A DNA stretch of 64,000 bases from NCBI GenBank assembly GCA_964501275.1, contig CAZCSP010000003.1:62001-126000 (forward strand), read 5' to 3'. Position numbers and translations under genes: made by a program. The notes under the pieces are model-generated. The model did not search any database, was not told where the DNA came from, and was given only the letters and a program-made list of their open reading frames with translations. Below, piece by piece: positions 8,950 to 16,618 of this stretch; the stretch's first letter is position 1, and every line of letters begins with the position of its first letter. The DNA comes from 55-13 sp964501275 (GTDB lineage: Bacteria > Armatimonadota > Fimbriimonadia > Fimbriimonadales > Fimbriimonadaceae).

Positions 8950-9147
8950 TCAGATTTTTCGAGCCCTGGGCTTCTCGATCGTCAGCCACACCCAGAAGCG
9001 GAAGGCGACGATGAGGAGGATCACGGGAACAACGACCAACCAGGCCACTCTCAAAAGGAAGACCAACAGGATGAGCGCAAGGAGGGGTGGTTGGGCGGCG
9101 ATGGCGATGGGCAGATGATCGGGCGGCTTGAAGACAAGGTCGATCAT
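8950..9147 (-). CDS. Small hypothetical membrane protein (65 aa)
   Basis: The reading frame encodes a short N-terminal part with prolines, then a ~40-residue hydrophobic block rich in Leu, Val and Ile (two short helices or one hairpin), and a basic tail ending EKPRARKI. The hydrophobic pattern with a positive C-terminus looks like a genuine membrane peptide rather than chance. I do not recognise it. No clear Shine-Dalgarno precedes the ATG. It lies between dus and purS with no functional link visible. Confidence 0.45.
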   Translation of the reverse strand: MIDLVFKPPDHLPIAIAAQPPLLALILLVFLLRVAWLVVVPVILLIVAFRFWVWLTIEKPRARKI

Positions 9148-9198
9148 TAGGGCGATGTCGAGGAGAATCAGATTCAGCGATTCGCGAAAGGGCAGAAC

Positions 9199-9312
9199 CT
9201 AATTTTCAGGCAGGACGGCGTTGTGAGCGGTCTGCTCGGCGGCAGTTGCAAGAAGGCGTTTCTGTTCGGCCTGGGTCAAAGGCACCAGCTTGCCATCCGC
9301 ACTCCAAGTCAT
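9199..9312 (-). CDS. Very small ORF or gene remnant
   Basis: A 37-residue frame from ATG 9312 beginning MTWSADGKLVPLTQAEQKR. The same frame stays open and protein-like upstream to about 9435 but has no start codon there, and further up it runs antisense to purS. It could be a short real protein, or the C-terminal remnant of a decayed gene. Only its coding-like composition supports it. Confidence 0.25.
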   Translation of the reverse strand: MTWSADGKLVPLTQAEQKRLLATAAEQTAHNAVLPEN

Positions 9313-9461
9313 CGGCTCGATGCGATCTGGATCGTTCAGTTCCCGTGCTTTTTGTAGGGGATTGGGCTGGAGGGCACGGAGAAGGTCGGAGGAAACTGAG
9401 ACTGCGGCGGGTCGTGGGTCCCAACCGCATTTAAGTACAAATGAGCCCTGACCTGGCAGGT

Positions 9462-9498
9462 CAGGCGTGGCATGGGCAGGCTGCCCATGCCACGCCTG
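9462..9498. repeat. Perfect 18-bp-arm palindrome upstream of purS
   Basis: CAGGCGTGGCATGGGCAG, one G, then the exact inverse. A second palindrome (CCTGACC-TGGCA-GGTCAGG, 9447-9465) abuts it. The hairpin ends 15 nt before the purS start codon, so it could affect purS expression. It may equally be a dispersed repeat, because shorter relatives occur at 8830 and 46742. Confidence 0.85.
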
Positions 9499-9513
9499 TG
9501 CCAAAATCAAACC

Positions 9514-9762
9514 ATGACCACCGTCCGCGTCTACGTCACCCTCAAGCCCTCCCTCCTCGATTCGGCAGGAAGAACGGTGGCGGGCGCTTTGCAGAAGCTG
9601 GGCTATGAGGAGTTGCAGGAGGCGCGGATCGGCAAGATGATCGAACTGAAGCTTTCGGAGTACAGCGAGGCACGGGTGAAGGAGATGTGCGACAAAATCC
9701 TCGCCAACCCCGTCATCGAAGACTATCGCATCGAGGAAGTGAAAGAGGCGGTGGGAGCTTGA
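9514..9762 (+). CDS. purS: Phosphoribosylformylglycinamidine synthase subunit PurS
   Basis: An 82-residue subunit of the three-part FGAM synthase (PurS-PurQ-PurL), which makes FGAM from FGAR, glutamine and ATP in purine synthesis. PurS bridges PurQ and PurL. The typical pattern is visible: VRVYVTLKPSLLDSAGRTV, then LGYEEL, GKMIEL and a C-terminal region with CDKILANPVIEDY. I start at ATG 9514 because earlier in-frame starts run through a palindrome. purQ follows 94 nt downstream; purL is not in the window. Confidence 0.96.
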   Translation: MTTVRVYVTLKPSLLDSAGRTVAGALQKLGYEELQEARIGKMIELKLSEYSEARVKEMCDKILANPVIEDYRIEEVKEAVGA

Positions 9763-9774
9763 GAGGGGGAAGCG

Positions 9775-9845
9775 GTTTTTCGACATTGCGGCACTTCGGC
9801 GTTGCGGAATGCCATAACACCGTAATGCCGCAAAGCCGTCCCCCC
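9775..9845. repeat. ACGGC/GCCGT palindromic repeat between purS and purQ
   Basis: Segments such as ATTGCGGCACTTCGGC, GTTGCGGAATGCC and ACCGTAATGCCGCAAAGCCGT are mutually inverted. Similar strings precede radical SAM (18915-18955), polA (28757-28795) and uvrC (52985-53140) start codons. The placement just upstream of starts is repeated, but no function is proven. Confidence 0.55.
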
Positions 9846-9856
9846 GAGGTGTCTCC

Positions 9857-10546
9857 ATGAAAGTCGCCGTCCTTCGATTCCCCGGGTCCAACTGCGACCA
9901 GGACGCTTACCACTCCCTGCGCGACGACGTGGGCGTGGGGGCGGAGTATGTTTGGTATGAGGACACCTCGCTCCAGGGCTTCGACGCGGTGTTCCTTCCG
10001 GGTGGGTTCAGCTTTGGCGACTACCTGAGGTGCGGGGCGATGGCGAGTCGCGCGCCGATTATGGAAGAGGTCCGGCGATTCGCCAATGAAGGGCGGCCCG
10101 TCATTGGCGCTTGCAACGGGTTCCAGATACTCTGCGAAGCTGGCCTACTTCCCGGCGCGCTCCTTCTGAACGAGAGCCAGAAGTTCGTGTGCAAGCATGT
10201 CTATCTGCGGGCAGAGAACCGGACGAGCCTTTGGACGCAAGGAGTGGATCGGATCATTCGCATCCCGGTGGCCCACGGTGAGGGGCGATACATTTGTGAT
10301 GCCGATACGCTCAAAAACCTGCACGATACTGAACGAATCGCGTTTCGATACGTCGATAGTGTAGGGAACGCGACCCTCGATGCCAATCCAAACGGCTCGA
10401 CGGAGAATATCGCGGGCGTATTGAACGTAAAGGGAAATGTGCTGGGGCTGATGCCTCACCCGGAAAGGGCCACCAAGGCGATTCTTGGCTCCACCGATGG
10501 CATGACGATACTGAAAGCGTTGACAATGGTGGGAGCAGGTCTTTAG
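9857..10546 (+). CDS. purQ: Phosphoribosylformylglycinamidine synthase subunit PurQ
   Basis: A 229-residue class I glutamine amidotransferase that supplies ammonia to PurL. The catalytic triad is visible: nucleophile Cys86 in IGACNGFQ, and His201/Glu203 in MPHPERA. The N-terminal KVAVLRFPGSNCDQD and the oxyanion-region GGFSFGDYLRCG are diagnostic. The length matches the stand-alone PurQ of the PurSQL system, in agreement with purS just upstream. A GAGGTG Shine-Dalgarno lies 7 nt before the ATG. Confidence 0.98.
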   Translation: MKVAVLRFPGSNCDQDAYHSLRDDVGVGAEYVWYEDTSLQGFDAVFLPGGFSFGDYLRCGAMASRAPIMEEVRRFANEGRPVIGACNGFQILCEAGLLPGALLLNESQKFVCKHVYLRAENRTSLWTQGVDRIIRIPVAHGEGRYICDADTLKNLHDTERIAFRYVDSVGNATLDANPNGSTENIAGVLNVKGNVLGLMPHPERATKAILGSTDGMTILKALTMVGAGL

Positions 10547-10569
10547 ACTAGTCCAAGTTCGCCTATAAT
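10543..10569 (+). promoter_or_regulatory. Putative promoter of the NlpC/P60 gene
   Basis: A perfect TATAAT (10564-10569) has TTAGAC about 15 nt upstream, overlapping the purQ stop. Transcription would start near 10576, about 13 nt before the ATG at 10589. Confidence 0.5.
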
Positions 10570-10588
10570 TCTGGTAGTAATCGGACAG

Positions 10589-11296
10589 ATGGTAGTGATT
10601 CGCGCAGTTTTGGCATTGGCGATCCTGATGGGATCGGTGACGGCGTTTGCCGAGAAGAGAGTTCTCGGCAAGCTGGGCCAGACCACAGAAAAGACCTTGA
10701 TCTACGCCTCGATGAGCACCAAGGCAAGGGTCTACTATCGGGTCAAACCGTATGAGTACTTGGTGGTCACTGATGCGTCGAAGGGCAACTGGATGCGGGT
10801 GCTTCTCAAGAATGGCCAGTACGGCTATGTGCAATCCGAAACCGTCGCCAAGCTGCCGTATGAAGTCACCACGGAAGTCAATGCCCAACCCCGGACCAGT
10901 CGGGGCAATGCGATTGGCAATAACAGCTCTCGAGGTATCGCGGCCGAAAGGGGTCTTCAGTTCCGCGGTACTCCCTACGTCTGGGGCGGTAACGACATGT
11001 ACAAGGGAGTCGACTGCTCCGGCTTCGTGAAGAATCTGTTTGGCGACGTTGGCGTCAGCCTTCCCCGCACCGCCGCCGAACAGGCTCTGGTTGGCCAGCC
11101 GATCACCCGATTGGAAGACCTTCAGAAGGGCGACCGGCTCTACTTCTGGGAAGCCAAGCGCAACAAGATCGGCCACACCGGCATCTACCTGGGCAACGGA
11201 CTCTTCGTTCACTCCAGCCGGGGCAAGAACGGTGTCAGTACCGATTATCTGGGCGCTCCCAATTGGCTCAAGATTCTTGTTGCGGCCCGACGCTAA
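10589..11296 (+). CDS. Secreted SH3-NlpC/P60 peptidoglycan hydrolase
   Basis: A 235-residue exported cell-wall endopeptidase. A signal peptide covers ~1-21 (hydrophobic core, then VTAFAEK). A bacterial SH3-like domain (~25-95) binds the wall. The NlpC/P60 domain (~115-235) has its catalytic cysteine at Cys143 (GVDCSGFVKN), His196 in KIGHTGIYLG and a third polar residue near His208 (FVHSSRG). Such enzymes usually cut gamma-D-Glu-diaminopimelate bonds in stem peptides. Its stop codon overlaps that of the convergent next gene in CTAA. Confidence 0.95.
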   Translation: MVVIRAVLALAILMGSVTAFAEKRVLGKLGQTTEKTLIYASMSTKARVYYRVKPYEYLVVTDASKGNWMRVLLKNGQYGYVQSETVAKLPYEVTTEVNAQPRTSRGNAIGNNSSRGIAAERGLQFRGTPYVWGGNDMYKGVDCSGFVKNLFGDVGVSLPRTAAEQALVGQPITRLEDLQKGDRLYFWEAKRNKIGHTGIYLGNGLFVHSSRGKNGVSTDYLGAPNWLKILVAARR

Positions 11297-11814
11297 AGAT
11301 TCAGAGCGATCCCAAGGCCGACAGTCAAGACAAAGCTCACGATCTGGAGAGCCAAAGCCACCCACGCCAATATCTTGGCGCCGTTTGCCCCCGGATTTCC
11401 GGCATCTTGAGCCTTCTTAGCATAGACCAGGCCCAGGATCGGGAAGACAATGCCTACAAGTCCGCAACCCCCACAGAGCCCGCCTCCCATACACATCACC
11501 AAGCCAATCGCCGCAAAAACGTAGGCGAGTGTGAGGTCGTTTTGGCTGGAGTTGATGCCAGCCGCTTGCCCTGGCCGTTGGTACTGGCCGTAGGGCTGAG
11601 GAGGACTCATAGTGCCGGGAGCCGGAAAAGGAGTTGGCGGTTGGGGTGTTGCCACTTGCATCCCCGGAACGGAACTCGCGGGCATCCGCTGGCCCGTCCG
11701 GGCGTCCTCCAGCATGGTATTGGCCAACACCCGACCTTCCAAAGCCCATTGGTTCAAGAGGTTGACATCGGCTGGCCCGAACTTCTGCCCGTCTGGTAGC
11801 ACCACGAAATACAT
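11293..11814 (-). CDS. GYF_2-domain membrane protein with DUF4190-like tail
   Basis: A 173-residue protein. Residues 1-55 resemble the bacterial GYF_2 domain (YFVVLPDGQKFGPADVNLL, then WALEGRVLANTML), a presumed peptide-binding module. A Pro/Gln-rich linker follows (~55-90). The C-terminal part has two membrane helices separated by a Gly/Cys-rich turn (GGGLCGGCGLVGIVFPILG), typical of DUF4190. The function is unknown. It is tail-to-tail with the NlpC/P60 gene. Confidence 0.75.
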   Translation of the reverse strand: MYFVVLPDGQKFGPADVNLLNQWALEGRVLANTMLEDARTGQRMPASSVPGMQVATPQPPTPFPAPGTMSPPQPYGQYQRPGQAAGINSSQNDLTLAYVFAAIGLVMCMGGGLCGGCGLVGIVFPILGLVYAKKAQDAGNPGANGAKILAWVALALQIVSFVLTVGLGIALNL

Positions 11815-11897
11815 AAAGACCTTGCGCCCATTATGCCAAACGGAGAGCCGCGCACTGGGGTTTCGGGGCGTAGGGACTCATAATATCGAGAGAACCT

Positions 11898-12704
11898 ATG
11901 GCACTTCAACAAGGACCGTCCTGGTTCCGTCGACAGGCGGCGCCCATCACGCTCGGGATCATCGCTTCGGTAATCGCGTTCGCTCTATTCTGGTGGTTGA
12001 CCGGGGCAAAGGGCATCGAGAATCTCGTGGTTGCGCCAGGCTGGTCCGCCAAGCCATGGGTCTTGCTGGCCTACCCTTGGGCTCAGATGCCGTTCACCAC
12101 CGGTTTCGCGCTCCTTGGCTTCGTCTTCCTCATCTTCTGGACTTTTTGGGTGGGAGGATCGACGGAACGCGACCTGGGACCGGTCAAGTACTTGCTCTTC
12201 TGGCTGGCGATGATTCTGCTTCCGGCCCTGTTTGTGGGTCTGATCGGTCCTGCGCTGGGTAAGCCGTTCGTCGTCGCAGGTATGTGGCTGCCGATAGCCG
12301 GGATCACCATTGCCTGGTGTACCCGCAACCCCAACCAGCAGATCATGCTCTATGGCATCATCCCTGTGTTCGGCAAATGGCTCGCGTGGATCACGGTCGG
12401 AACCACGATTATCCTCTCCGGATTCGGCAATCCGCTGCTCGGCATCGTCTCTGCTCTCCACCTGCCGATCGCCTGGCTGTTCGCTTCGAACCGAATCCCA
12501 GGCTTCACCTACTCTTACGGCGGATCGTCATTCCTGAAGCCCAAGGCAACCGACAACCGATTCCTCAAGAAGACCGAGCGGATGGACAAGCGGTACTACG
12601 AGGATGTGAAGAAGCGGGAGACAGAACGCGAGGAGCGGGAAAAGCTAAGAAAGCTCTTTGAATCCAGCCTCCGTGATGACAAGGATGATACGGGGACGGG
12701 ATAG
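11898..12704 (+). CDS. Rhomboid-like polytopic membrane protein, probably not a protease
   Basis: A 268-residue protein with about six membrane helices (~17-215) followed by a highly charged helical tail (KKRETEREEREKLRKLF). The arrangement WVLLAYPWAQMP...TTGFALLGFVFLIFWTFWVGGSTERDLG resembles the first helices of rhomboid-family proteins. However, the place where an active rhomboid has GxSG reads AGMWLPIAG, and no catalytic His is evident. It is probably an inactive rhomboid relative; the fold is an inference from hydrophobic pattern. No operon partner is evident. Confidence 0.6.
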   Translation: MALQQGPSWFRRQAAPITLGIIASVIAFALFWWLTGAKGIENLVVAPGWSAKPWVLLAYPWAQMPFTTGFALLGFVFLIFWTFWVGGSTERDLGPVKYLLFWLAMILLPALFVGLIGPALGKPFVVAGMWLPIAGITIAWCTRNPNQQIMLYGIIPVFGKWLAWITVGTTIILSGFGNPLLGIVSALHLPIAWLFASNRIPGFTYSYGGSSFLKPKATDNRFLKKTERMDKRYYEDVKKRETEREEREKLRKLFESSLRDDKDDTGTG

Positions 12705-12763
12705 GCGAGAGGCGTTGGATCGTCGGCATTAGGTTTTGGGTCTTGGGTGTTAGTTTCAATGCC

Positions 12764-12866
12764 AAAACCCAAAACCCAAAACCCAAAACCCAAAACCCAA
12801 AACCCAAAACCCAAAGCCCAAAACCCAAAACCCAAAACCCAAAACCCAAAGCCCAAAACCCAAAGC
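12764..12866. repeat. AAAACCC heptamer tandem array
   Basis: About 14 units of the 7-bp motif AAAACCC (a few read AAAGCCC) run without a break. They directly abut the stop codon of the next minus-strand gene. Two inverted TTTTGGG/TCTTGGG units lie at 12732-12748, so part can fold back. The array looks telomere-like, but the setting is an ordinary bacterial intergenic gap. Confidence 0.95.
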
Positions 12867-13835
12867 CTAATCCCTAAAATAAAACTCCGCCATTTCCACC
12901 TGCGATTTTGGAGAGTAGTAGGCCACCATCGATTCTCTAGCCCGGGCCGACATTGTAGGTCGGAGCTCGGGTTCATTCTTTAAGCGCATCACTTTCTGGA
13001 AGGCCTCCTCGTTGTCCTGAAAGAGAAAGCCGTTCTCTCCATCCTGGATCAGGTGGACGTACCCTCCACGATTCTCCGCCACGACCGGCACCCCACAGGC
13101 CATCGACTCTGCCACTACTCTGCCAAAGGCCTCGAAGAGATCGGCGCGGGTGCGATAGAGGAAGCAGTCCAAGCCAGCCAAGAAATCAGGGGCGGGGATG
13201 GCTCCGGCCGGTAGCAGCTCCACGCGGTCGTCGGCGATTATATCCTTCTGGCTGACCCCCCCCATAATCCTCACTTTGCAACCGGCGTCGACCAGCCGTC
13301 GGTAGAGTTCGGGGTCGTTGGCATGGTGTTTCTCGGGAACATCCCGGCTATACCGGCCCACCACGAACCCGTCGTGTGCCTTCGCCCTGGGCTGAAACAG
13401 ATCCAAACTGATCGGCGACTGGTGGATGGGGCCTGGATATTGGGGAAACCGGCTCTGGAACTCTTTTGCCTGATAGCAGACATCGACGTGGGCTACCCCC
13501 GCCGAGCGAATCCCTTCCACCACATGTTCCAGGCGATCATAGTCGGGAGTGTTGAAAAAAACGATCACCCGATTTGGCCGAGCCGACCGAAGCCACGGCC
13601 CGATTCCAAGGAACACCCCGACGAATACGATATTCCCGCTCTTGGGAAACACCCCCCGCTGAGGCTCGATCCCCCGAATCGGGTAGCGACCCACAAACGC
13701 CGGATCAACCTTGTACTCGGTCCAGAGGGTGACGTCGGTGTAGGCCGAGAGAATCTCAAACAAACTCAAAGCATGCCACTCGCTTCCGCCGACGGCGCTG
13801 TGGAAGGAGCTCACGATGTGGACGGGTTGGAGCAT
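12867..13835 (-). CDS. Glycosyltransferase family 4
   Basis: A 322-residue GT-B enzyme that transfers a sugar from a nucleotide donor. The N-terminal domain begins HIVSSFHSAVGGSEWHALS, with the GGSE loop typical of GT4. The donor-site motif is EAFGRVVAESMACGVPVVA (the E-x7-E signature), then RGGYVHLIQDGENGFL. The protein is shorter than many GT4 enzymes because the first domain is compact. The acceptor is unknown. It is isolated rather than inside a polysaccharide cluster. Its stop codon touches the heptamer array. Confidence 0.92.
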   Translation of the reverse strand: MLQPVHIVSSFHSAVGGSEWHALSLFEILSAYTDVTLWTEYKVDPAFVGRYPIRGIEPQRGVFPKSGNIVFVGVFLGIGPWLRSARPNRVIVFFNTPDYDRLEHVVEGIRSAGVAHVDVCYQAKEFQSRFPQYPGPIHQSPISLDLFQPRAKAHDGFVVGRYSRDVPEKHHANDPELYRRLVDAGCKVRIMGGVSQKDIIADDRVELLPAGAIPAPDFLAGLDCFLYRTRADLFEAFGRVVAESMACGVPVVAENRGGYVHLIQDGENGFLFQDNEEAFQKVMRLKNEPELRPTMSARARESMVAYYSPKSQVEMAEFYFRD

Positions 13836-13857
13836 GGACGGTAGTGAGAATCTAGGT

Positions 13858-14136
13858 TCAGCGCGTCAAAGGAACAAACTCGATCCTTCCGCCAACCGCC
13901 CGGACATACTTAGCGATCCGGTCAAGAGAAACCCTCGATGGATCGCGCTCGATCTCTGCAACGCGAGGCTGAGGCACCCCCATCGCGGTGGCGACTTCAG
14001 ATTGCGTCATCCCTGCATCGCGTCGCATCTTCGCAAGCGCAAGGCTGGCTTCGGCCTTGGCCCATTGTTCTGCAAAGACCGGGTCCGTTTGGGCGCGCTT
14101 TGCAATGAAATCATCTAAAAAGTCTCTTTCACTCAT
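13858..14136 (-). CDS. XRE-family HTH protein (HigA-like)
   Basis: A 92-residue DNA-binding protein. The N-terminal ~35 residues are helical, and the XRE helix-turn-helix lies at ~36-75 (LALAKMRRDAGMTQSEVATA, then VPQPRVAEIERD). The tail, RAVGGRIEFVPL, is typical of HigA/RelB-type antitoxins. No toxin gene of HigB/RelE type is visible upstream or downstream, so it is either an orphan antitoxin or a simple regulator. Its upstream neighbour on the same strand is the aminopeptidase gene, 40 nt away. Confidence 0.88.
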   Translation of the reverse strand: MSERDFLDDFIAKRAQTDPVFAEQWAKAEASLALAKMRRDAGMTQSEVATAMGVPQPRVAEIERDPSRVSLDRIAKYVRAVGGRIEFVPLTR

Positions 14137-14176
14137 TCTTTGACCTGCCTCCTAGCATTCTCTGCCGCTGCCTCGC

Positions 14177-15298
14177 CTACCCCAACCTATCAGGATTCAA
14201 CCCCTCCAACTCCGGCAGCACAAACAGCCCATCCTTCCGCACCAGCTTCCCATCAAACCAAATCTCCCCGCCCCCATACTCGGGACGCTGGATCAGGACG
14301 GTGTCCCAGTGGATCGAGCTCTTGTTGCCATTGCCTCCGGGCGGGTCGTAGGCGTTGCCGGGGGTGAAGTGGAAGGAGCCAGCGATCTTTTCGTCGAAAA
14401 GGGTGTCCTTCATGGGGTGGAGGACATATGGGTTGAAGCCCAGCGCCCACTCGCCGAAGTACCGCGCCCCTTCGTCGGTGTCCAGAATCTGGTTGATCTT
14501 CTCGGTGTTGCCTCCCGCCGAAGCCTCCTCGATCCGCCCGTTCTTGATGACGTACCGGATGTCCTTGAACTCTGTGCCCTCGTAAAGGGAGACGGTGTTG
14601 AACTGCACCACCCCATTAACCGAATCGCGAACTGGGGCGGTGAAGCATTCGCCATCCGGGATATTGGCCTCCCCGCAGCAGGGCACCGATCCGATGCCTT
14701 TGATCGAGAAGCTGAAGTCGGTCCCCGGCCCCTTGATCTCCACCCGGTCCGTGCGGTTCATCAGGTCGGCCAGAGGCTTGCTCGCTTCTTGCATCTTCCG
14801 ATAGTCCAACGTGCAGACTCGGAAGTAGAAGTCCTCAAACGCCGGGGTGCTCATCCCCGCCGCCATCGCCATGCAGGGATTAGGCCAGCGGAGGGCGACC
14901 CACTTGGTCTTGGGAACCCGGACTCCAAAAACCACTGGCGTCGTGTATTCCTTGCTCCAGAGCCGCATCTTCGCATCCTCAACCTCGGAGTTCTCCAGAG
15001 GGTTGGGAGTGCCGCGCAGGGCGATGTAGGCCGTCATCTGCTCCATCTCATACTTCTCAATCGCCGCGATGGTCTTCACGTTCGCCTCGGTCAGCCCGTG
15101 CATGATCTGGCGACGGATAAGGCCGGACTCCAACCGAACCGCGACCTGTGCCCCCTTGCCCTGCACTACCCGCACGACCTCCGCCACGGCTTCATCGGGA
15201 ATGTCGAAAGCATGGATCAGGACCTTGTCGTCGGGGGTGAGCTTGACAGAGTGGTTGACTAAGAGTTCGGCAAGTTGCGTCACGCGCGGATCGAGCAT
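14177..15298 (-). CDS. M29-family metallo-aminopeptidase
   Basis: A 373-residue cytosolic exopeptidase of the AmpS/AmpT (peptidase M29) family, which uses a two-metal centre to remove N-terminal residues. Likely metal ligands and active-site residues sit in GEANIPDGECFTAP, GARYFGEWALG, SFHFTPGNAYD and SSIHWDTVLI, in the order and spacing of the family. The length is about normal. It is divergent from the lipoprotein gene, with only ~38 nt between starts. Confidence 0.9.
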   Translation of the reverse strand: MLDPRVTQLAELLVNHSVKLTPDDKVLIHAFDIPDEAVAEVVRVVQGKGAQVAVRLESGLIRRQIMHGLTEANVKTIAAIEKYEMEQMTAYIALRGTPNPLENSEVEDAKMRLWSKEYTTPVVFGVRVPKTKWVALRWPNPCMAMAAGMSTPAFEDFYFRVCTLDYRKMQEASKPLADLMNRTDRVEIKGPGTDFSFSIKGIGSVPCCGEANIPDGECFTAPVRDSVNGVVQFNTVSLYEGTEFKDIRYVIKNGRIEEASAGGNTEKINQILDTDEGARYFGEWALGFNPYVLHPMKDTLFDEKIAGSFHFTPGNAYDPPGGNGNKSSIHWDTVLIQRPEYGGGEIWFDGKLVRKDGLFVLPELEGLNPDRLG

Positions 15299-15323
15299 AG
15301 GGACATTTTGCCCGGAATTGTCG

Positions 15324-15329
15324 TAAAGT
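15324..15329 (+). promoter_or_regulatory. -10-like TAAAGT, possibly giving a leaderless mRNA
   Basis: The box ends 8 nt before GTG 15337, which begins a good lipoprotein signal peptide. There is no Shine-Dalgarno. A transcript starting at this GTG would be leaderless. Confidence 0.4.
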
Positions 15330-15336
15330 GTTTAAC

Positions 15337-15651
15337 GTGGCACGCACAGCAGTCCTCTCATTCGTTATCGCTTCGGCTCTGATGGCAGGCGGGTGCGTCC
15401 AAAATGCTCCCACCCCCGAGCCCGCTCCGACCGTCCAGTCCACGCCTCAGCCTCCTCAGGGCGGGGGCGGTGGAGTCACTCCCATGTCTCCCGGCGTCGG
15501 CGGCCTTTCCCCAGTCACGGGTGCGGAGAGTGTGCAGGGCGGCGGCAGTGCGGTTGGCTCAGTGGCGAAGGATAGGGCCAGGCAAGCGGCGGCTGGCGCC
15601 GGCGCGCCCGCCGGCATGGGCCAGATGGGCGGCCTAGAGGGCGGCGAATAG
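15337..15651 (+). CDS. Small Pro/Gly-rich lipoprotein
   Basis: A protein of ~104 residues with a lipoprotein signal: ARTAVLSFVIASALMAGGC, where the Cys would be lipidated. The mature part is low complexity, rich in Pro, Gly and Ala, with no recognisable domain. I chose GTG 15337 rather than GTG 15328 because of the -10-like box 8 nt upstream and the usual signal peptide length; both are possible. The role is unknown, perhaps an envelope spacer or anchor. Confidence 0.65.
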   Translation: MARTAVLSFVIASALMAGGCVQNAPTPEPAPTVQSTPQPPQGGGGGVTPMSPGVGGLSPVTGAESVQGGGSAVGSVAKDRARQAAAGAGAPAGMGQMGGLEGGE

Positions 15652-15686
15652 GGTCGCAAAGCTTGTCTGTAAGTTCAGCTACTTGC

Positions 15687-15824
15687 CACGGCGTCATCCT
15701 GAGCGAGCCAGAAGCAGTTTGTATTGAGCCGCCTGCTGGTCGCGAGTCGAAGGACCTCACCCGTTCGCAGGTTCTTCCCAACCTAGCGCTCAGGCAGTTC
15801 CGCTCACCATGACGTCGTACTACA
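15687..15824 (-). repeat. Near-palindromic element, family 1, copy B (shortened)
   Basis: Reverse orientation relative to copy A. It runs from CACGGCGTCATCCTGAGCGAG to CGCTCACCATGACGTCGTA and has the internal GTCGCGAGTCGAAGGACCTC block. It is ~50 bp shorter than the other copies; the block corresponding to CTCTATGCCGCGAAGTCGAA is missing. Confidence 0.8.
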
Positions 15825-15846
15825 GACATTGGGGAGGCGCTTGATC

Positions 15847-16533
15847 TTGGGCACAAACTCTCAAGAGCGAGGTTTTCTCGGTCGGCAGGTCGGGGCGATG
15901 ATCCGGCGGTCGGTCCGCAAGCGGTTCCACACCGTGCATTGGACGCCTCCCAACTTTGAGCTAAAGCCTCCCTGCATCTTCGTACCGAACCACCACGGCT
16001 GGTTCGACGGCTATCTGATGTTCCACGTCGTCTCCCAACTAGGGATTCCCACCCTCGATTGGATTCAAGAGTTCGACGCCTTCCCACTCTTCGCCAAGGT
16101 GGGAGGGATGCCCTATCCCCTCCACGACCTGCGTCGGCGGGCGGCGACGGTCAAGCGCACCATCCGCCTGATGCGCGAGGAAGGCTGGTCCCTGCTCCTC
16201 TTCGCCGAGGCCCACCTCCATCCCCCGCCTAATTTGCTCCCTTTCGGCAAGGCTTTGGAGGTCGTCGCCTCAAAGGTTCCCCAAGTCCAGGTGATCCCGG
16301 TGGGGATTCGCTACGAGATGTCGATGCACGAGCGTCCCGAGGCGTTCATCTCCCTGGGCCTTCCCGTGGAACCGGGCGAAGGATTGGCGGAGCGAACGCG
16401 GGCCGCCGTGGCATCGCTCCTGGCAGAAATGCCACGAGACCGGGACCAGTACGAAGTCCTCGCCCAAGGAACCCTCGATGTGAACGAGCGATGGGACATG
16501 CGTCGGATTGGTAGGTCGAGTAATAAACCTTGA
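15847..16533 (+). CDS. PlsC-like lysophospholipid acyltransferase
   Basis: A protein of ~228 residues that likely adds an acyl chain to a glycerophospholipid or related lipid at the membrane. The catalytic HX4D motif is HHGWFD in VPNHHGWFDGY (about residue 50), and a substrate-binding block ends in LLLFAEAHLHPP, where the usual EGTR is replaced by EAHLH. There is no clear N-terminal membrane helix. Start choice: GGGGAGG (15831-15837) is well spaced for TTG 15847; TTG 15841 and 15829 are alternatives. The start lies right after a family 1 repeat. Confidence 0.8.
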   Translation: MGTNSQERGFLGRQVGAMIRRSVRKRFHTVHWTPPNFELKPPCIFVPNHHGWFDGYLMFHVVSQLGIPTLDWIQEFDAFPLFAKVGGMPYPLHDLRRRAATVKRTIRLMREEGWSLLLFAEAHLHPPPNLLPFGKALEVVASKVPQVQVIPVGIRYEMSMHERPEAFISLGLPVEPGEGLAERTRAAVASLLAEMPRDRDQYEVLAQGTLDVNERWDMRRIGRSSNKP

Positions 16534-16618
16534 CATCAGAACCCTTCAGTGGTTCTCTGTGGCCATCGGTGGATTTTCCAGCAGAACGCATGATGTCTTC
16601 ACCGAGAGCCGAAGTGCT

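Noticed and set aside
12747..12983. Frames through the AAAACCC array (PKPKTQNPKPKTQN-type peptide)
   Set aside because: The repeat peptide is only a translation of the heptamer; no start signal is present.
13858..14136. A complete HigBA toxin-antitoxin module
   Set aside because: Only the HigA-like protein is present; no toxin-sized gene lies next to it.
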